In this document: positions 1-7,955 of the stretch, piece after piece
How the letters are laid out: each line of letters begins with the position of its first letter
How positions within the stretch are numbered: position 1 is the stretch's first letter
From: Chthonomonas sp. UBA1950
GTDB lineage: Bacteria > Armatimonadota > Fimbriimonadia > Fimbriimonadales > Fimbriimonadaceae
Assembly: GCA_002336105.1 (NCBI GenBank)
Contig: DDEQ01000047.1
Location: 1-64,000, forward strand
Reading direction: 5' to 3'
DNA length: 64,000 nt
Notes under the pieces: model-generated
What the model saw: the letters and a program-made list of their open reading frames with translations, nothing else
What the model was told of the DNA's origin: nothing
Database searches by the model: none
Program-made: the position numbers and the translations under genes

Positions 1-60
1 CCCATGCATTTCTTCATAGACCCATTAATTGATATAGGAATGTAAAGAGATTGCATCAAA

Positions 61-97
61 AGTACATCGTGCCACGAAAGCTGTGTTACGATGTACT
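61..97. repeat. perfect inverted repeat at head of RelA/SpoT module
   Basis: AGTACATCGT at 61-70 is the exact reverse complement of ACGATGTACT at 88-97, a 10-bp stem with a 17-base loop. It covers the ATG at 91 of the first gene. It could be an operator or an mRNA hairpin occluding initiation. Seen directly; the role is inferred. Confidence 0.6.
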
Positions 98-459
98 CAG
101 TGATGTCTCCAGAAATCCAGCTATCCATCGATGAACGTGAAATTGACGTACAGAAGCTTTTTGTCCAGCATCCTGAAATGAGTAGATACTTCTACAAACG
201 TCAACCTCTCCCTGATAAACATCCAAACGATAGTCTCGAAAGGGCTCGCGTCTACGCGTTTTGCGAGATAATACTAAGGCAATTTGACTTTATTGCTCGC
301 TATGCTCATCGGTCAAACAGCATGCCAGAGGAGATTTGGGTCCCATATCTCAATCGGATGAAATACGTGTATGCGAATAGCCCAGTCTTACGTCATTACT
401 TGGAGTCGCATTCGGAACATTATTCGAAGTATCTGCAGGAGATGCTCGAAAGTGTATGA
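91..459 (+). CDS. small protein, DUF6082-like hypothetical (partner of RelA/SpoT protein)
   Basis: A 122-residue soluble protein with no signal peptide or membrane segment. The pattern HPEMSRYFY, then an ERARVYAF helix, then a region ending SPVLRHYLESH resembles, from memory, the widespread uncharacterised DUF6082-type proteins; this is not a confident family assignment. No function is known. The start is uncertain: the ATG at 91 lies inside an inverted repeat with no clear ribosome-binding site, and a GTG at 100 and an ATG at 103 are in-frame alternatives. The 3' end overlaps the next gene by 8 bases if that gene begins at GTG 452, which implies translational coupling. The obvious question is whether it is a partner or antitoxin of the RelA/SpoT-domain protein. 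Confidence 0.6.
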   Translation: MYSVMSPEIQLSIDEREIDVQKLFVQHPEMSRYFYKRQPLPDKHPNDSLERARVYAFCEIILRQFDFIARYAHRSNSMPEEIWVPYLNRMKYVYANSPVLRHYLESHSEHYSKYLQEMLESV

Positions 460-2830
460 AGCAAGCGAGACGAAAACGGTGCTGACGCTTGAGAATTTTG
501 ATCAAACCCTTGAGAATCTGATAGCAAATTACAAGGAAATATATCCTCGTCTAGAGCGCCACGCTGTTCTCGTCAAAGGAATGTTTGATAGTTTCTTCAG
601 CATTGATGACTCAGTTCCCTTTGGTGTACAAACCATATCAGTGCGAGCCAAAGCACCAGAATCTCTGAAAGCTCGTTTTCAGCAAAAGAAAGAAGACATT
701 TTTAAGGAGGATCAGCAATCCAATATTGGTAAAGCGCACACGCATGAAAACCTTGTCAAATTCTCGGATAAGAATAATCCTCTACCGTCGGTTTGGTGTT
801 CTGCGTTACAAGACTTAATTGGTGTACGGCTGATTGTCGAAACCCAGCGACAGAGATTTCAGGTCTATCGTGCCATCGAATATCTATGCGACATTTGCGA
901 GACGGACCAGAGGTATTTAGTCGGAATTCATGCTCCAATTATTCGACGGGATAATACGAGAAAATGGAAATTCTTTAATCCGCCGGTTAGCCGTGCTTAT
1001 TATCAGCCAGCCGCAATCTCAGAGTTTTTAAAGCTTAGTAAGGAGTTGGCGGCTCACGCTTCAAAACATGGCAGTGAACTTCAGAAACAGCAAGGAAGAG
1101 TAGAACATGGGGTCCCCAATAACGAATTCGAAAAGATTTTTAAGCAGGTGTCTGCATTTGAGGAACGGCACTCATTAACAATCGACTTTAAAGACAGTGG
1201 GTATGCAACTTTACAAAGAAACATCTTCGTTCTTATTCAAGATGTGCCGGTTCTGATTGAGGTGCAGATTAGGACTGAGTTGGAACACGCATTTGCGGAA
1301 CGCCAGCACAAAATGGCATATAAGTTTGAAAACCCAGTAACAGAAGAGGTCAACGGCCTTTTTAAGGCTTTTGGAAATAGCCTAGCGGAAAGCGATGATT
1401 TGAGGCAAATGGCTTTTGATAAATATCGAGCAAGCACCAATGAAAAAGCTGATTACAGGGAAAGATCGCTAAAGACATACGACTATTTCGAATACATTGA
1501 TGGTAGTGACAAACAAATAGAGTCCTTTGAGCTAGACCTTAAAGAACTGTACACCCTGGTTCGACTGGGATATATCGGGGATTCCATCGTATTTGCCGAA
1601 CATTGCTATGAAAAATATAAGGGTATTGCCCCTAGTTCAAAAAGCAGTGTAGCTAATTCAAAAAGGTTATATGAAACCTTTGCGATTGAAGAAGCTATCT
1701 GCAGAATGCACAATCTAAAGCTTCATGACATGAGTGTAGATTTGAATCTGTCTAATCTCAATGATACCAGAGTTTACAAGCTATTGGAATCTGTAACAGA
1801 CGAAAAATTACTACTATGGAAAGAGTTTCGAGTAGGTCAATACTATCTGATTGCTCTAGAAGTTGCAGTCGTTGAGTATTTAAGGAATCTACACTCGAAG
1901 GAGGCTGCAACGGAAAGTGTCAGGAGTCAGCTAAAAGATAATTACATTAGAATCCTTACTGGCGCAAGAACTCAGCTAGAGAATGCGCTAAGTAGAATTG
2001 ACCAGAAACGTGAGGAACATGAGAGATACCTAGGAAAACTTTTGTCTGCTGAAATTAAGTTACTCATGGCTCGGTCCTATCGTTGGGAATATGATTTGTG
2101 TGAATTAGCTACGGGGAGGACGGAATGTTCAAAGCTGGATTGTGCGATAAAGTACTCTGATTCAGCAATAGCCACCTTGTTCGAAATACAGTTGAGCGAT
2201 GAACACAAAACACTAACCAACGAAGATCTTGAACGCATTAAGTCCTTTTCGAGTACTCGAGAATCAACATCAAAGTTGATTTCCGAATCTGACCCTAAAA
2301 AGAAGACTAAAATAGGGAAACCGGCGAAATCAACTGAACAGAACCTTGACTTAACATCGAATGATATTGACTTAGCTGCCCTGAATTATTCGATATGGTA
2401 TAGAAGATTAATCTATAGGAAATTAGCCAATGAGGTCAACAACGATCAGTCAAAGGAAGAAAGCGAACAATGCCTTTCCATTACCTCTCAATTGGTCGAG
2501 ATAATGAAACTCCAGAGCAACAATAATGAAAGGAGGGACTTCAATAAGGCTTTACATCACATGATTCAAAGACATGAAAGTAAGCAGCAAATTGATGAGG
2601 AATTTGGTCAATCCTTAAGCAAATTATCGATCCACGATCTCAAGGTGCTCGATACTATAATTGGCTATTTAGATATGAAAAACAAGGCCGACGGGCAACC
2701 AGATACGATGCACCTACTAGGTGTTCTAAACAACAAGTTAGCCGAAGCGCTCGTAAAGCTTGCTTCGAGAGGGGATTTCTCGTTCGACAGTTATTTCGCC
2801 TTTAACTTGTTAGCCGATAATCGAAGATAG
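452..2830 (+). CDS. large RelA/SpoT nucleotidyltransferase-domain protein
   Basis: About 792 residues. I prefer the GTG at 452 because AGGAGA lies about 9 bases upstream and the frame upstream (from ATG 371) lies inside the preceding gene. Residues about 60-295 look like a RelA/SpoT (p)ppGpp-synthetase fold: SVRAKAPES near 63, LQDLIGVR near 120 (metal-binding Asp), DSGYATLQ near 248, then EVQIRT near 270 followed by EHAFAERQHKMAYK. The usual GY-x-S/A-x-H histidine is replaced by Gln. No HD hydrolase, TGS or ACT domain is visible, so this is not housekeeping Rel. The remaining roughly 500 residues are helix-rich and charged with a Lys-rich linker (SDPKKKTKIGKPAK) and are not recognised. Codon use is AT-rich compared with the genes to the right, suggesting acquisition. 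It may be an alarmone or nucleotide-modifying effector; substrate unknown. Confidence 0.75.
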   Translation: MYEASETKTVLTLENFDQTLENLIANYKEIYPRLERHAVLVKGMFDSFFSIDDSVPFGVQTISVRAKAPESLKARFQQKKEDIFKEDQQSNIGKAHTHENLVKFSDKNNPLPSVWCSALQDLIGVRLIVETQRQRFQVYRAIEYLCDICETDQRYLVGIHAPIIRRDNTRKWKFFNPPVSRAYYQPAAISEFLKLSKELAAHASKHGSELQKQQGRVEHGVPNNEFEKIFKQVSAFEERHSLTIDFKDSGYATLQRNIFVLIQDVPVLIEVQIRTELEHAFAERQHKMAYKFENPVTEEVNGLFKAFGNSLAESDDLRQMAFDKYRASTNEKADYRERSLKTYDYFEYIDGSDKQIESFELDLKELYTLVRLGYIGDSIVFAEHCYEKYKGIAPSSKSSVANSKRLYETFAIEEAICRMHNLKLHDMSVDLNLSNLNDTRVYKLLESVTDEKLLLWKEFRVGQYYLIALEVAVVEYLRNLHSKEAATESVRSQLKDNYIRILTGARTQLENALSRIDQKREEHERYLGKLLSAEIKLLMARSYRWEYDLCELATGRTECSKLDCAIKYSDSAIATLFEIQLSDEHKTLTNEDLERIKSFSSTRESTSKLISESDPKKKTKIGKPAKSTEQNLDLTSNDIDLAALNYSIWYRRLIYRKLANEVNNDQSKEESEQCLSITSQLVEIMKLQSNNNERRDFNKALHHMIQRHESKQQIDEEFGQSLSKLSIHDLKVLDTIIGYLDMKNKADGQPDTMHLLGVLNNKLAEALVKLASRGDFSFDSYFAFNLLADNRR

Positions 2831-3208
2831 TTTGTAGCTTAGAGTTTCAAGAAAAGGCACTAGTTGTCCATGTGGTAATTGAGAAATTGCAGAGTATCTT
2901 GCCTCTAAATGTTCATCACTTAATAGAGGTTCAGATGTGCTAGTTGCTCTAAAAACCAAGTAGATGATTTCACGATCTTCAAGTTTTTGATTAACGACGT
3001 CTACAAACTGGACGTCGTCCAGTTGTATTCCGGTTTCTTCTGAGATTTCCCGCAATATTCCGTCGATTAGTTCTTCACCTGGGTCAAGTTTCCCGCCGGG
3101 TAAGTCATACATGAAAGGGTTATTTTTACTCGAGCCAGATCTTTTCAGTAGGAGTAGCTCATTACCTCTAAAAATCAAGCACTTTACGGAAATGGAGAAC
3201 TTAGTCAT
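2810..3208 (-). CDS. NUDIX hydrolase
   Basis: 132 residues, single NUDIX domain. The NUDIX box is intact: GGKLDPGEEL followed by REISEETG fits GX5EX7REUXEEXGU, so the metal-binding glutamates are present. The N-terminal strand region KCLIFRGNELLLLKR and YDLPGGK are typical of MutT-like members. The substrate cannot be read from sequence. The gene converges on the RelA/SpoT-domain gene and overlaps its last 21 bases. Some NUDIX enzymes hydrolyse ppGpp, so a link to the neighbour is conceivable, but it could equally be an ordinary chromosomal gene at the boundary. Confidence 0.9.
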   Translation of the reverse strand: MTKFSISVKCLIFRGNELLLLKRSGSSKNNPFMYDLPGGKLDPGEELIDGILREISEETGIQLDDVQFVDVVNQKLEDREIIYLVFRATSTSEPLLSDEHLEARYSAISQLPHGQLVPFLETLSYKLSSIIG

Positions 3209-3249
3209 ATCGTTAACGTGATCTTGCGCACGATTGGATAATTAATAGT

Positions 3250-3663
3250 TTACGCTAATAATACGCGCTCGGCAAGGATCATGGCGACAAAGTCATCGAC
3301 CGGAACAGGGGGTTCTTGCAACGTTGAAGGCAAGAACTTTCTCCACCCTCTTCGAGGGTGGGCTTCCCAATAGCGCTCACGAGCTTGTAGCGTGGTGTTG
3401 CTTTCGTCAACTTCAAGAATGCCGAGGCTAGGAACGTGTTGCCTTATCGAAGTGAGGACTTCGGATGAGTGCGTTCCTCCGCCAACAATGATCATGCCAA
3501 AAGGGCTGACTGCGTAGGCTTCATGAATCTTTGCGAGAACGTGTGTTGTAGGAACCACGTCATGCCAAAGCAATTCTAGTGCGGGGGGGTCAGACCTTCT
3601 CACGAGGGCCATCCCACACTTCGATGTGCCGGGATCTATAGCCAGAACTGTCTTATCACTCAT
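3250..3663 (-). CDS. YqgF/RuvX-like RNase H-fold nuclease (cyanobacterial pre-16S rRNA nuclease type)
   Basis: 137 residues. AIDPGTSKCGMAL at the N terminus is the first acidic strand of the RuvC/YqgF RNase H-like fold; DESNTTLQARERYW and PVDDFVAMIL carry the later acidic residues. The stretch ARERYWEAHPRRGW followed by PP-P-DDF strongly resembles the variant of YqgF found in cyanobacteria, annotated as pre-16S rRNA-processing nuclease. A Holliday-junction resolvase role is the alternative annotation. The start overlaps the stop of the DUF3084 gene by 4 bases, so it is the last gene of the rlmN-lpt operon. Confidence 0.8.
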   Translation of the reverse strand: MSDKTVLAIDPGTSKCGMALVRRSDPPALELLWHDVVPTTHVLAKIHEAYAVSPFGMIIVGGGTHSSEVLTSIRQHVPSLGILEVDESNTTLQARERYWEAHPRRGWRKFLPSTLQEPPVPVDDFVAMILAERVLLA

Positions 3664-5177
3664 CTAAGTCGGTACTCAAGTCTCATGTCATCCGCAGCGC
3701 GAAGGTCGGTGACAGCTGTGGCTTGTAGCCTTATCTGTCGCCCTGTCGCTTTAATTTGTTGGACGAGCGCGAGAATTTCTTCATCTGAAATAACAACTAG
3801 CGGTTTACCACTGTTTAGGTGCGGGATCATTCGATCTTGCTCCGCCTTATTGCTTGTTTGTGTACGAATAAAATCACGTACACCCTTAAAGATAGCCGAA
3901 TCGGGCGCTCGGCCGTCAATAACCGTTTCAAGAATAACGGAGTTCTTTCGATAGACGACCGGATTTGGTAATACAGCAAGGCTCATGGCGACCGGTTCGC
4001 CTCTGAAAGCATTAATGTTGGAATACGCGATAAGAACCTGATTGTTAGGTACGCGAATGAGCTGGCGTATGACCAGCATCTGGATGTCTTCTGTGGACAT
4101 GCTAGGTTCCTCGCTTGTCAGGAATGCAACTGGGTAACTGCTTCTTTCTTTCGCTCCACGTGCGGTCGCTTCGATTCGGCATTCGCGAAGCCATGTCGTG
4201 ACAGCTATCTGAGCACCCGTTTGCGACAGATTGGGTACGAGTTGCACTCGAGCGATTTCCTCTCCTCGCTTAAAGACGAGCGGCTCGGTCCGGCTAGCGA
4301 TGACAGTGGAATTGAAGTAGGCACGAGCTTCTGCAGCCATTCTCTCGACTTGTTCCGTGAGTTGGTTGTATTGGCGCTGCTTTTCGTCTAGCTTGGTCTG
4401 AATTCCTTCGAGCTCTGTCTGAACTGCATCTCGTTGTTTGGAAACTTCGTCCAGTCGGGCTTTCAGATCCTTCTCTTGAGTTTGGAGAGAGGACACGTTT
4501 CGTGAGAGTTGTTGGTTAGTGTTGTACAGTTCAGCGTTTGACTGTTGAATCTCTCTAAGTTGCTTGCTCGCTTCGTCAATTTGTGTCTTTCCAAACACAA
4601 GCTCAGAAGTAACTTTAGCAAGATCCGACTCGCTCTTTAGGAGCTTTTGTTTGTTGACAGTGAGCTTTGCCTTCTCTGCCAAAAGATCCTTTTGAACTAA
4701 CTTATATTGTCCGCTCAACGCCTTGTTCTTATCATTGAGATGCGTCAGCTCAGACCTAAGCTTTGCTAGAGTCGGTGTCAGCTTCTTTATCTCAGCTTCT
4801 TGTTGCATAATCTTCTTTCGTTGCTGGGTTAGTTCTTTCGATTTGTCCGCAATCTGTTGATCAAGACCGCTAATCTGAGACTTCATCTGATCTCGCTGTT
4901 CGATGGCGACATCTCGTTCATGAATTGCTGCTCGGCCTTCGGATAGCCAGCGACGAACATCCGCACTAGAAGCTGTAATCGCGAGAATAGTAAAAATGGA
5001 GATCACGACACCCATCAAGATCGTCATGATCATGGCGGAGTGTTTGGGGCGCAGGCCCCAAATCGTCAATCGTTTTTTGCCGACTTTGCGGCCTAGCCAG
5101 TCACCCAAATACGCTACCGCGCCACTCATCAAAATGATAAGAAGCGCAAACAGGATTGGGAGGAAGTCAAAGGTCAC
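3660..5177 (-). CDS. DUF3084-type membrane-anchored coiled-coil protein
   Basis: About 505 residues from the GTG at 5177. A longer open frame runs back to 5471, but that part lies inside the LptF/G gene and is not protein-like. Two membrane segments lie near residues 7-25 and 45-66, around the signature YLGDWLGRKVGKKRLTIWGLRPK, which matches DUF3084 proteins. A long coiled coil follows (about 85-260, rich in Gln, Lys and Glu). The C-terminal part, about 275-500, is a soluble domain. The function of the family is unknown. It sits between the LptF/G permease and a YqgF nuclease, overlapping the latter by 4 bases, which suggests an envelope role linked to LPS export or cell-surface organisation. 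Confidence 0.8.
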   Translation of the reverse strand: MTFDFLPILFALLIILMSGAVAYLGDWLGRKVGKKRLTIWGLRPKHSAMIMTILMGVVISIFTILAITASSADVRRWLSEGRAAIHERDVAIEQRDQMKSQISGLDQQIADKSKELTQQRKKIMQQEAEIKKLTPTLAKLRSELTHLNDKNKALSGQYKLVQKDLLAEKAKLTVNKQKLLKSESDLAKVTSELVFGKTQIDEASKQLREIQQSNAELYNTNQQLSRNVSSLQTQEKDLKARLDEVSKQRDAVQTELEGIQTKLDEKQRQYNQLTEQVERMAAEARAYFNSTVIASRTEPLVFKRGEEIARVQLVPNLSQTGAQIAVTTWLRECRIEATARGAKERSSYPVAFLTSEEPSMSTEDIQMLVIRQLIRVPNNQVLIAYSNINAFRGEPVAMSLAVLPNPVVYRKNSVILETVIDGRAPDSAIFKGVRDFIRTQTSNKAEQDRMIPHLNSGKPLVVISDEEILALVQQIKATGRQIRLQATAVTDLRAADDMRLEYRLR

Positions 5178-5221
5178 AGCTGTAATTGAGTTTACGTCTC
5201 GGTTGTCGTGATAGACGCCAT

Positions 5222-6331
5222 TTAGCGATTTCGACGCTCTAGGATCACAATAGTTGCTATCGCACCAACTAGTAATGGAGCGAAACTCGCTGCCCATGAT
5301 GGCATGATGCCTCGCATCGCCCATTGATTCATGAATCGCGTCAGCAGCATATATCCAAAGATGATGCCGATTGACAACGCAAACCCGGCAGCAGTGCCGG
5401 TTCGGTGGTTTCGAATACCCAAGACTGCACCAAGACAACCAAAGCACAGTGCCGCCAGGGGCGTCGCCCACTTATTCCAATACCAATATTTGTAATCGTT
5501 GAGTTGCTCAATCTTCACGTCCTGATGCAACTCGTGCCTAGCAATCATAGCTTGAAGCTGTGCCATGGTCATCGTGTCCTGATCTGGCTTAGCCATAAGC
5601 AGTTCGGAAAGAGAGCGATTGACTGTAGGCATTCCCTTTGGCCATGCATCGGTGAAATGAATCACCATGCCTGGGCGATTCCAAGAGATGAGTCTGCCAC
5701 CACCCTTAACGCGCCAAGATGGCGGGTTGAGTTGGGCAAATTCTACTTCCTTGGCTTCCAAAACCATGCTCGCTTTCTCATCTTTGTCGAAGGAGGTAAC
5801 GACCACATTGTGCATCGTCTTGGATACGGGGTCTACGCTCGCGGCAGCGACGACCATAACTAACCTTTGCTTCTCGATAACCGGTGAAGCAACCGAAAGG
5901 TGTGAAGTGTCTGCTCTTCGCGAAATATCGTCTCCGAGTTCGAGCATCTTTCGCGTCGAAGCTGGAACGACCATCTCGTTAAAGAATAGGGTCAAGCCGG
6001 TAACGAAAAGTGAGAATGCAAAGACCGGCCCGACAATGCGATAGAGGCTTGCGCCACCAGCCCGCATCGCAACGAGTTCGCTATCTGAGCTAAGCCTTCC
6101 AAAACCAAGCAAGCCTGAAAGCAATAGCGACATCGGGAAAGTTTTAACTACGATGGCAGGAAGCATTAGTGCCATCAACTGGAATACAACAAGAACCGAT
6201 GCTCCGTCGGCGATGTAACCAACAAGCCGGTCGAGATAAGTCGCCGCCATGATGAGCGCCGTGAACATTCCAAGACCAAAGAACCACGGTCCGACTATTT
6301 CCAGAACGATCAGGCGATCCAGCTTCCTCAA
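5222..6331 (-). CDS. LptF/LptG family LPS export permease
   Basis: 369 residues, YjgP/YjgQ family. The layout is three N-terminal membrane helices (about 10-32, 50-80, 100-122), a periplasmic beta-jellyroll-like region (about 125-270) and three C-terminal helices (about 283-302, 312-332, 342-362). This is the inner-membrane permease that with LptB extracts lipopolysaccharide. The MRAGGAS segment after helix 2 is typical of the family, in the coupling-helix region. Only one LptF/G gene is present here, so a homodimer or a second copy elsewhere is needed. It overlaps lptB by 4 bases. Confidence 0.9.
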   Translation of the reverse strand: MRKLDRLIVLEIVGPWFFGLGMFTALIMAATYLDRLVGYIADGASVLVVFQLMALMLPAIVVKTFPMSLLLSGLLGFGRLSSDSELVAMRAGGASLYRIVGPVFAFSLFVTGLTLFFNEMVVPASTRKMLELGDDISRRADTSHLSVASPVIEKQRLVMVVAAASVDPVSKTMHNVVVTSFDKDEKASMVLEAKEVEFAQLNPPSWRVKGGGRLISWNRPGMVIHFTDAWPKGMPTVNRSLSELLMAKPDQDTMTMAQLQAMIARHELHQDVKIEQLNDYKYWYWNKWATPLAALCFGCLGAVLGIRNHRTGTAAGFALSIGIIFGYMLLTRFMNQWAMRGIMPSWAASFAPLLVGAIATIVILERRNR

Positions 6332-7098
6332 CTGTTGCCGTTCTCCTCACGAATGAGTGCGTCCTTTTCAGCAAGCACGTCGGTGCCAAATTGCGCTCCA
6401 AGGTAGTGCTTGCGTACGCCTTCATCTTCCGCAACTTCGCGAGCGTTACCACTCGCACGTATTTGCCCATCGATAAGGATGTAGTTTCGGTCCGTGATGC
6501 GTAGGGTTGCGGCGACGTTATGGTCTGTGATGAGGATGCCGATGTTCCTTCGCTTAAGTCGAAATAGAATCTCCTGAATCTCTTCAATGGTCACAGGGTC
6601 AATACCTGTGAACGGCTCGTCGAGCAAAATGAACTTAGGCTCGCTCGCTAGTGCTCGAGCGATTTCGACTCTTCGACGCTCGCCGCCCGACAACACATTT
6701 CCATTTGAGTTGAGGATTTTGGTGATGTGCAGCTCTTCGGCAAGCTCTTGGACCTTCTTTTCGATTTCGGTTTTTGGCTTTTTCGCGAGCTCAAGTACGA
6801 GCCTGAGATTATCGGCTACGGTGAGCTTACGAAAAACACTAGCCTCTTGGGGAAGGTAACCGACACCAGCGCGAGCTCTCTTGTACATCGGCAAGCGCGT
6901 GACATCCTTGCCATCAAACAAGACCTTTCCCTTGTTCGGATGCACGAGTCCAACCGTCATGTAGAAAGTGGTGGTTTTACCGGCTCCGTTCGGTCCAAGC
7001 AGACCGACGATTTCGCCTTGAGATATCTCATAGGATACGCCGTTTACAACTTGGCGCCCTCGATAGGATTTGTGGAGATCAACTGCCTCGATCTTCAT
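6328..7098 (-). CDS. lptB: LPS export ABC transporter ATP-binding protein LptB
   Basis: 256 residues. Walker A GPNGAGKTT near residue 35, signature LSGGERRR near 138, Walker B FILLDEPF near 157 and the switch histidine in ITDHNV near 193 are all intact. The arrangement with LptF/G, LptA- and LptC-like genes on both sides assigns it to LPS transport rather than amino-acid uptake (LivF-like proteins are the nearest confusable family). It overlaps the upstream LptA-like gene by 4 bases and the permease by 4 bases, so all should be co-translated. The C-terminal about 20 residues extend beyond the core domain. Confidence 0.95.
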   Translation of the reverse strand: MKIEAVDLHKSYRGRQVVNGVSYEISQGEIVGLLGPNGAGKTTTFYMTVGLVHPNKGKVLFDGKDVTRLPMYKRARAGVGYLPQEASVFRKLTVADNLRLVLELAKKPKTEIEKKVQELAEELHITKILNSNGNVLSGGERRRVEIARALASEPKFILLDEPFTGIDPVTIEEIQEILFRLKRRNIGILITDHNVAATLRITDRNYILIDGQIRASGNAREVAEDEGVRKHYLGAQFGTDVLAEKDALIREENGNS

Positions 7099-7955
7099 TT
7101 GTCGTCTCCAGATTTGGCCGGTTCGGGGGCATCTTTGGAGGTTGCATTGAATCCGGTTGGCTTTCCATCAGGGCTAAGGGTGAGAACGAAATCAGCCGCA
7201 GACCATTCACTTGGGTTAGTTCCTGTCGTTACGACATGAACGTTCCCGATACATCGCAATGTCCCTTCCGGTTTTGTCCGATCGAGCACAAACTTATCGG
7301 CTTTAAGTTCAACGGTATCAACAACACCTTCCGTGTTACGGTAAGTCGTTCGCTTGTAAACTGCCGTTGCTGGCCCTTGTATGATGGCTTTGATGATATC
7401 GGCCTTTCCCTTACCTTTTGGTGGAATCGATAATGTGATCGTGCCAGAAACTCCGTCAAATGAGCTGGTCTGCTGATAGACAAACTTGCCTTCTTTATCC
7501 TCACCTTGTCCGCCCCCACTTTCACTAAGACTAAAGTTGGAGGGGATTGTGAATACACTTTTGGCGTAATCGAACTTTGCGGAATGCAGTTCAATGTGTT
7601 CGGACCCATTTTCCAATAACGGCTTGAGGCCGACCTTTTGGCGGTATTTTGCGGCTAACCCAGAATCAGCAATAAAGTTAGCGCCTCCAGATGCCTTGAA
7701 CGAGTCCAGCTGATATTCCTTTTGAACCTTTGATGCCTTGCCGTCAATGATATTTCCCGTGAGTGTAGCTCCATACGAGCCGACCTCAATAATGACGGGC
7801 TTCCCGACGGCATGAAAGGTTGTCACTCCGGTAGCAATGTCTTGGAAGGCGGAAGATTTGAGCTTGTCGTGACCACGAATCACCAATCCACCGCTGTCGT
7901 AATTGAACAGTGGAGGGGCTTGTAGTAGAACGAGAACTGCGATGAGTGACTTCAT
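7095..7955 (-). CDS. LptA/OstA-like periplasmic protein
   Basis: 286 residues from the ATG at 7955, which has GGAGGT six bases upstream. A longer frame to 7976 adds seven residues and skips that site. A hydrophobic signal peptide (MKSLIAVLVLLQAP) leads into a beta-rich protein with repeated strands such as VIIEVGSYGATLTGNIIDG and a final KADKFVLDRTKPEGTLRCIGNVHV unit, the OstA-like pattern of LptA/LptC. Placement directly before lptB supports the role of periplasmic bridge for LPS. A frame with the upstream lipoprotein overlaps by 4 bases. Sequence similarity to Escherichia coli LptA is not obvious by eye. Confidence 0.7.
   Translation of the reverse strand: MKSLIAVLVLLQAPPLFNYDSGGLVIRGHDKLKSSAFQDIATGVTTFHAVGKPVIIEVGSYGATLTGNIIDGKASKVQKEYQLDSFKASGGANFIADSGLAAKYRQKVGLKPLLENGSEHIELHSAKFDYAKSVFTIPSNFSLSESGGGQGEDKEGKFVYQQTSSFDGVSGTITLSIPPKGKGKADIIKAIIQGPATAVYKRTTYRNTEGVVDTVELKADKFVLDRTKPEGTLRCIGNVHVVTTGTNPSEWSAADFVLTLSPDGKPTGFNATSKDAPEPAKSGDDK

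Noticed and set aside
371..451. N-terminal extension of the RelA/SpoT protein from ATG 371
   Set aside because: These codons overlap the well-formed end of the 122-aa gene and give an Arg/Ile/Cys-rich sequence; GTG 452 has a ribosome-binding site.
3250..3663. Calling the RNase H-like gene ruvC
   Set aside because: Length (137 aa) and the ARERYW/PRRGW pattern fit the cyanobacterial-type YqgF rather than RuvC.
5178..5471. N-terminal extension of the DUF3084 protein
   Set aside because: It lies within the LptF/G permease gene and has no family-like sequence; the family begins right at the first membrane helix.
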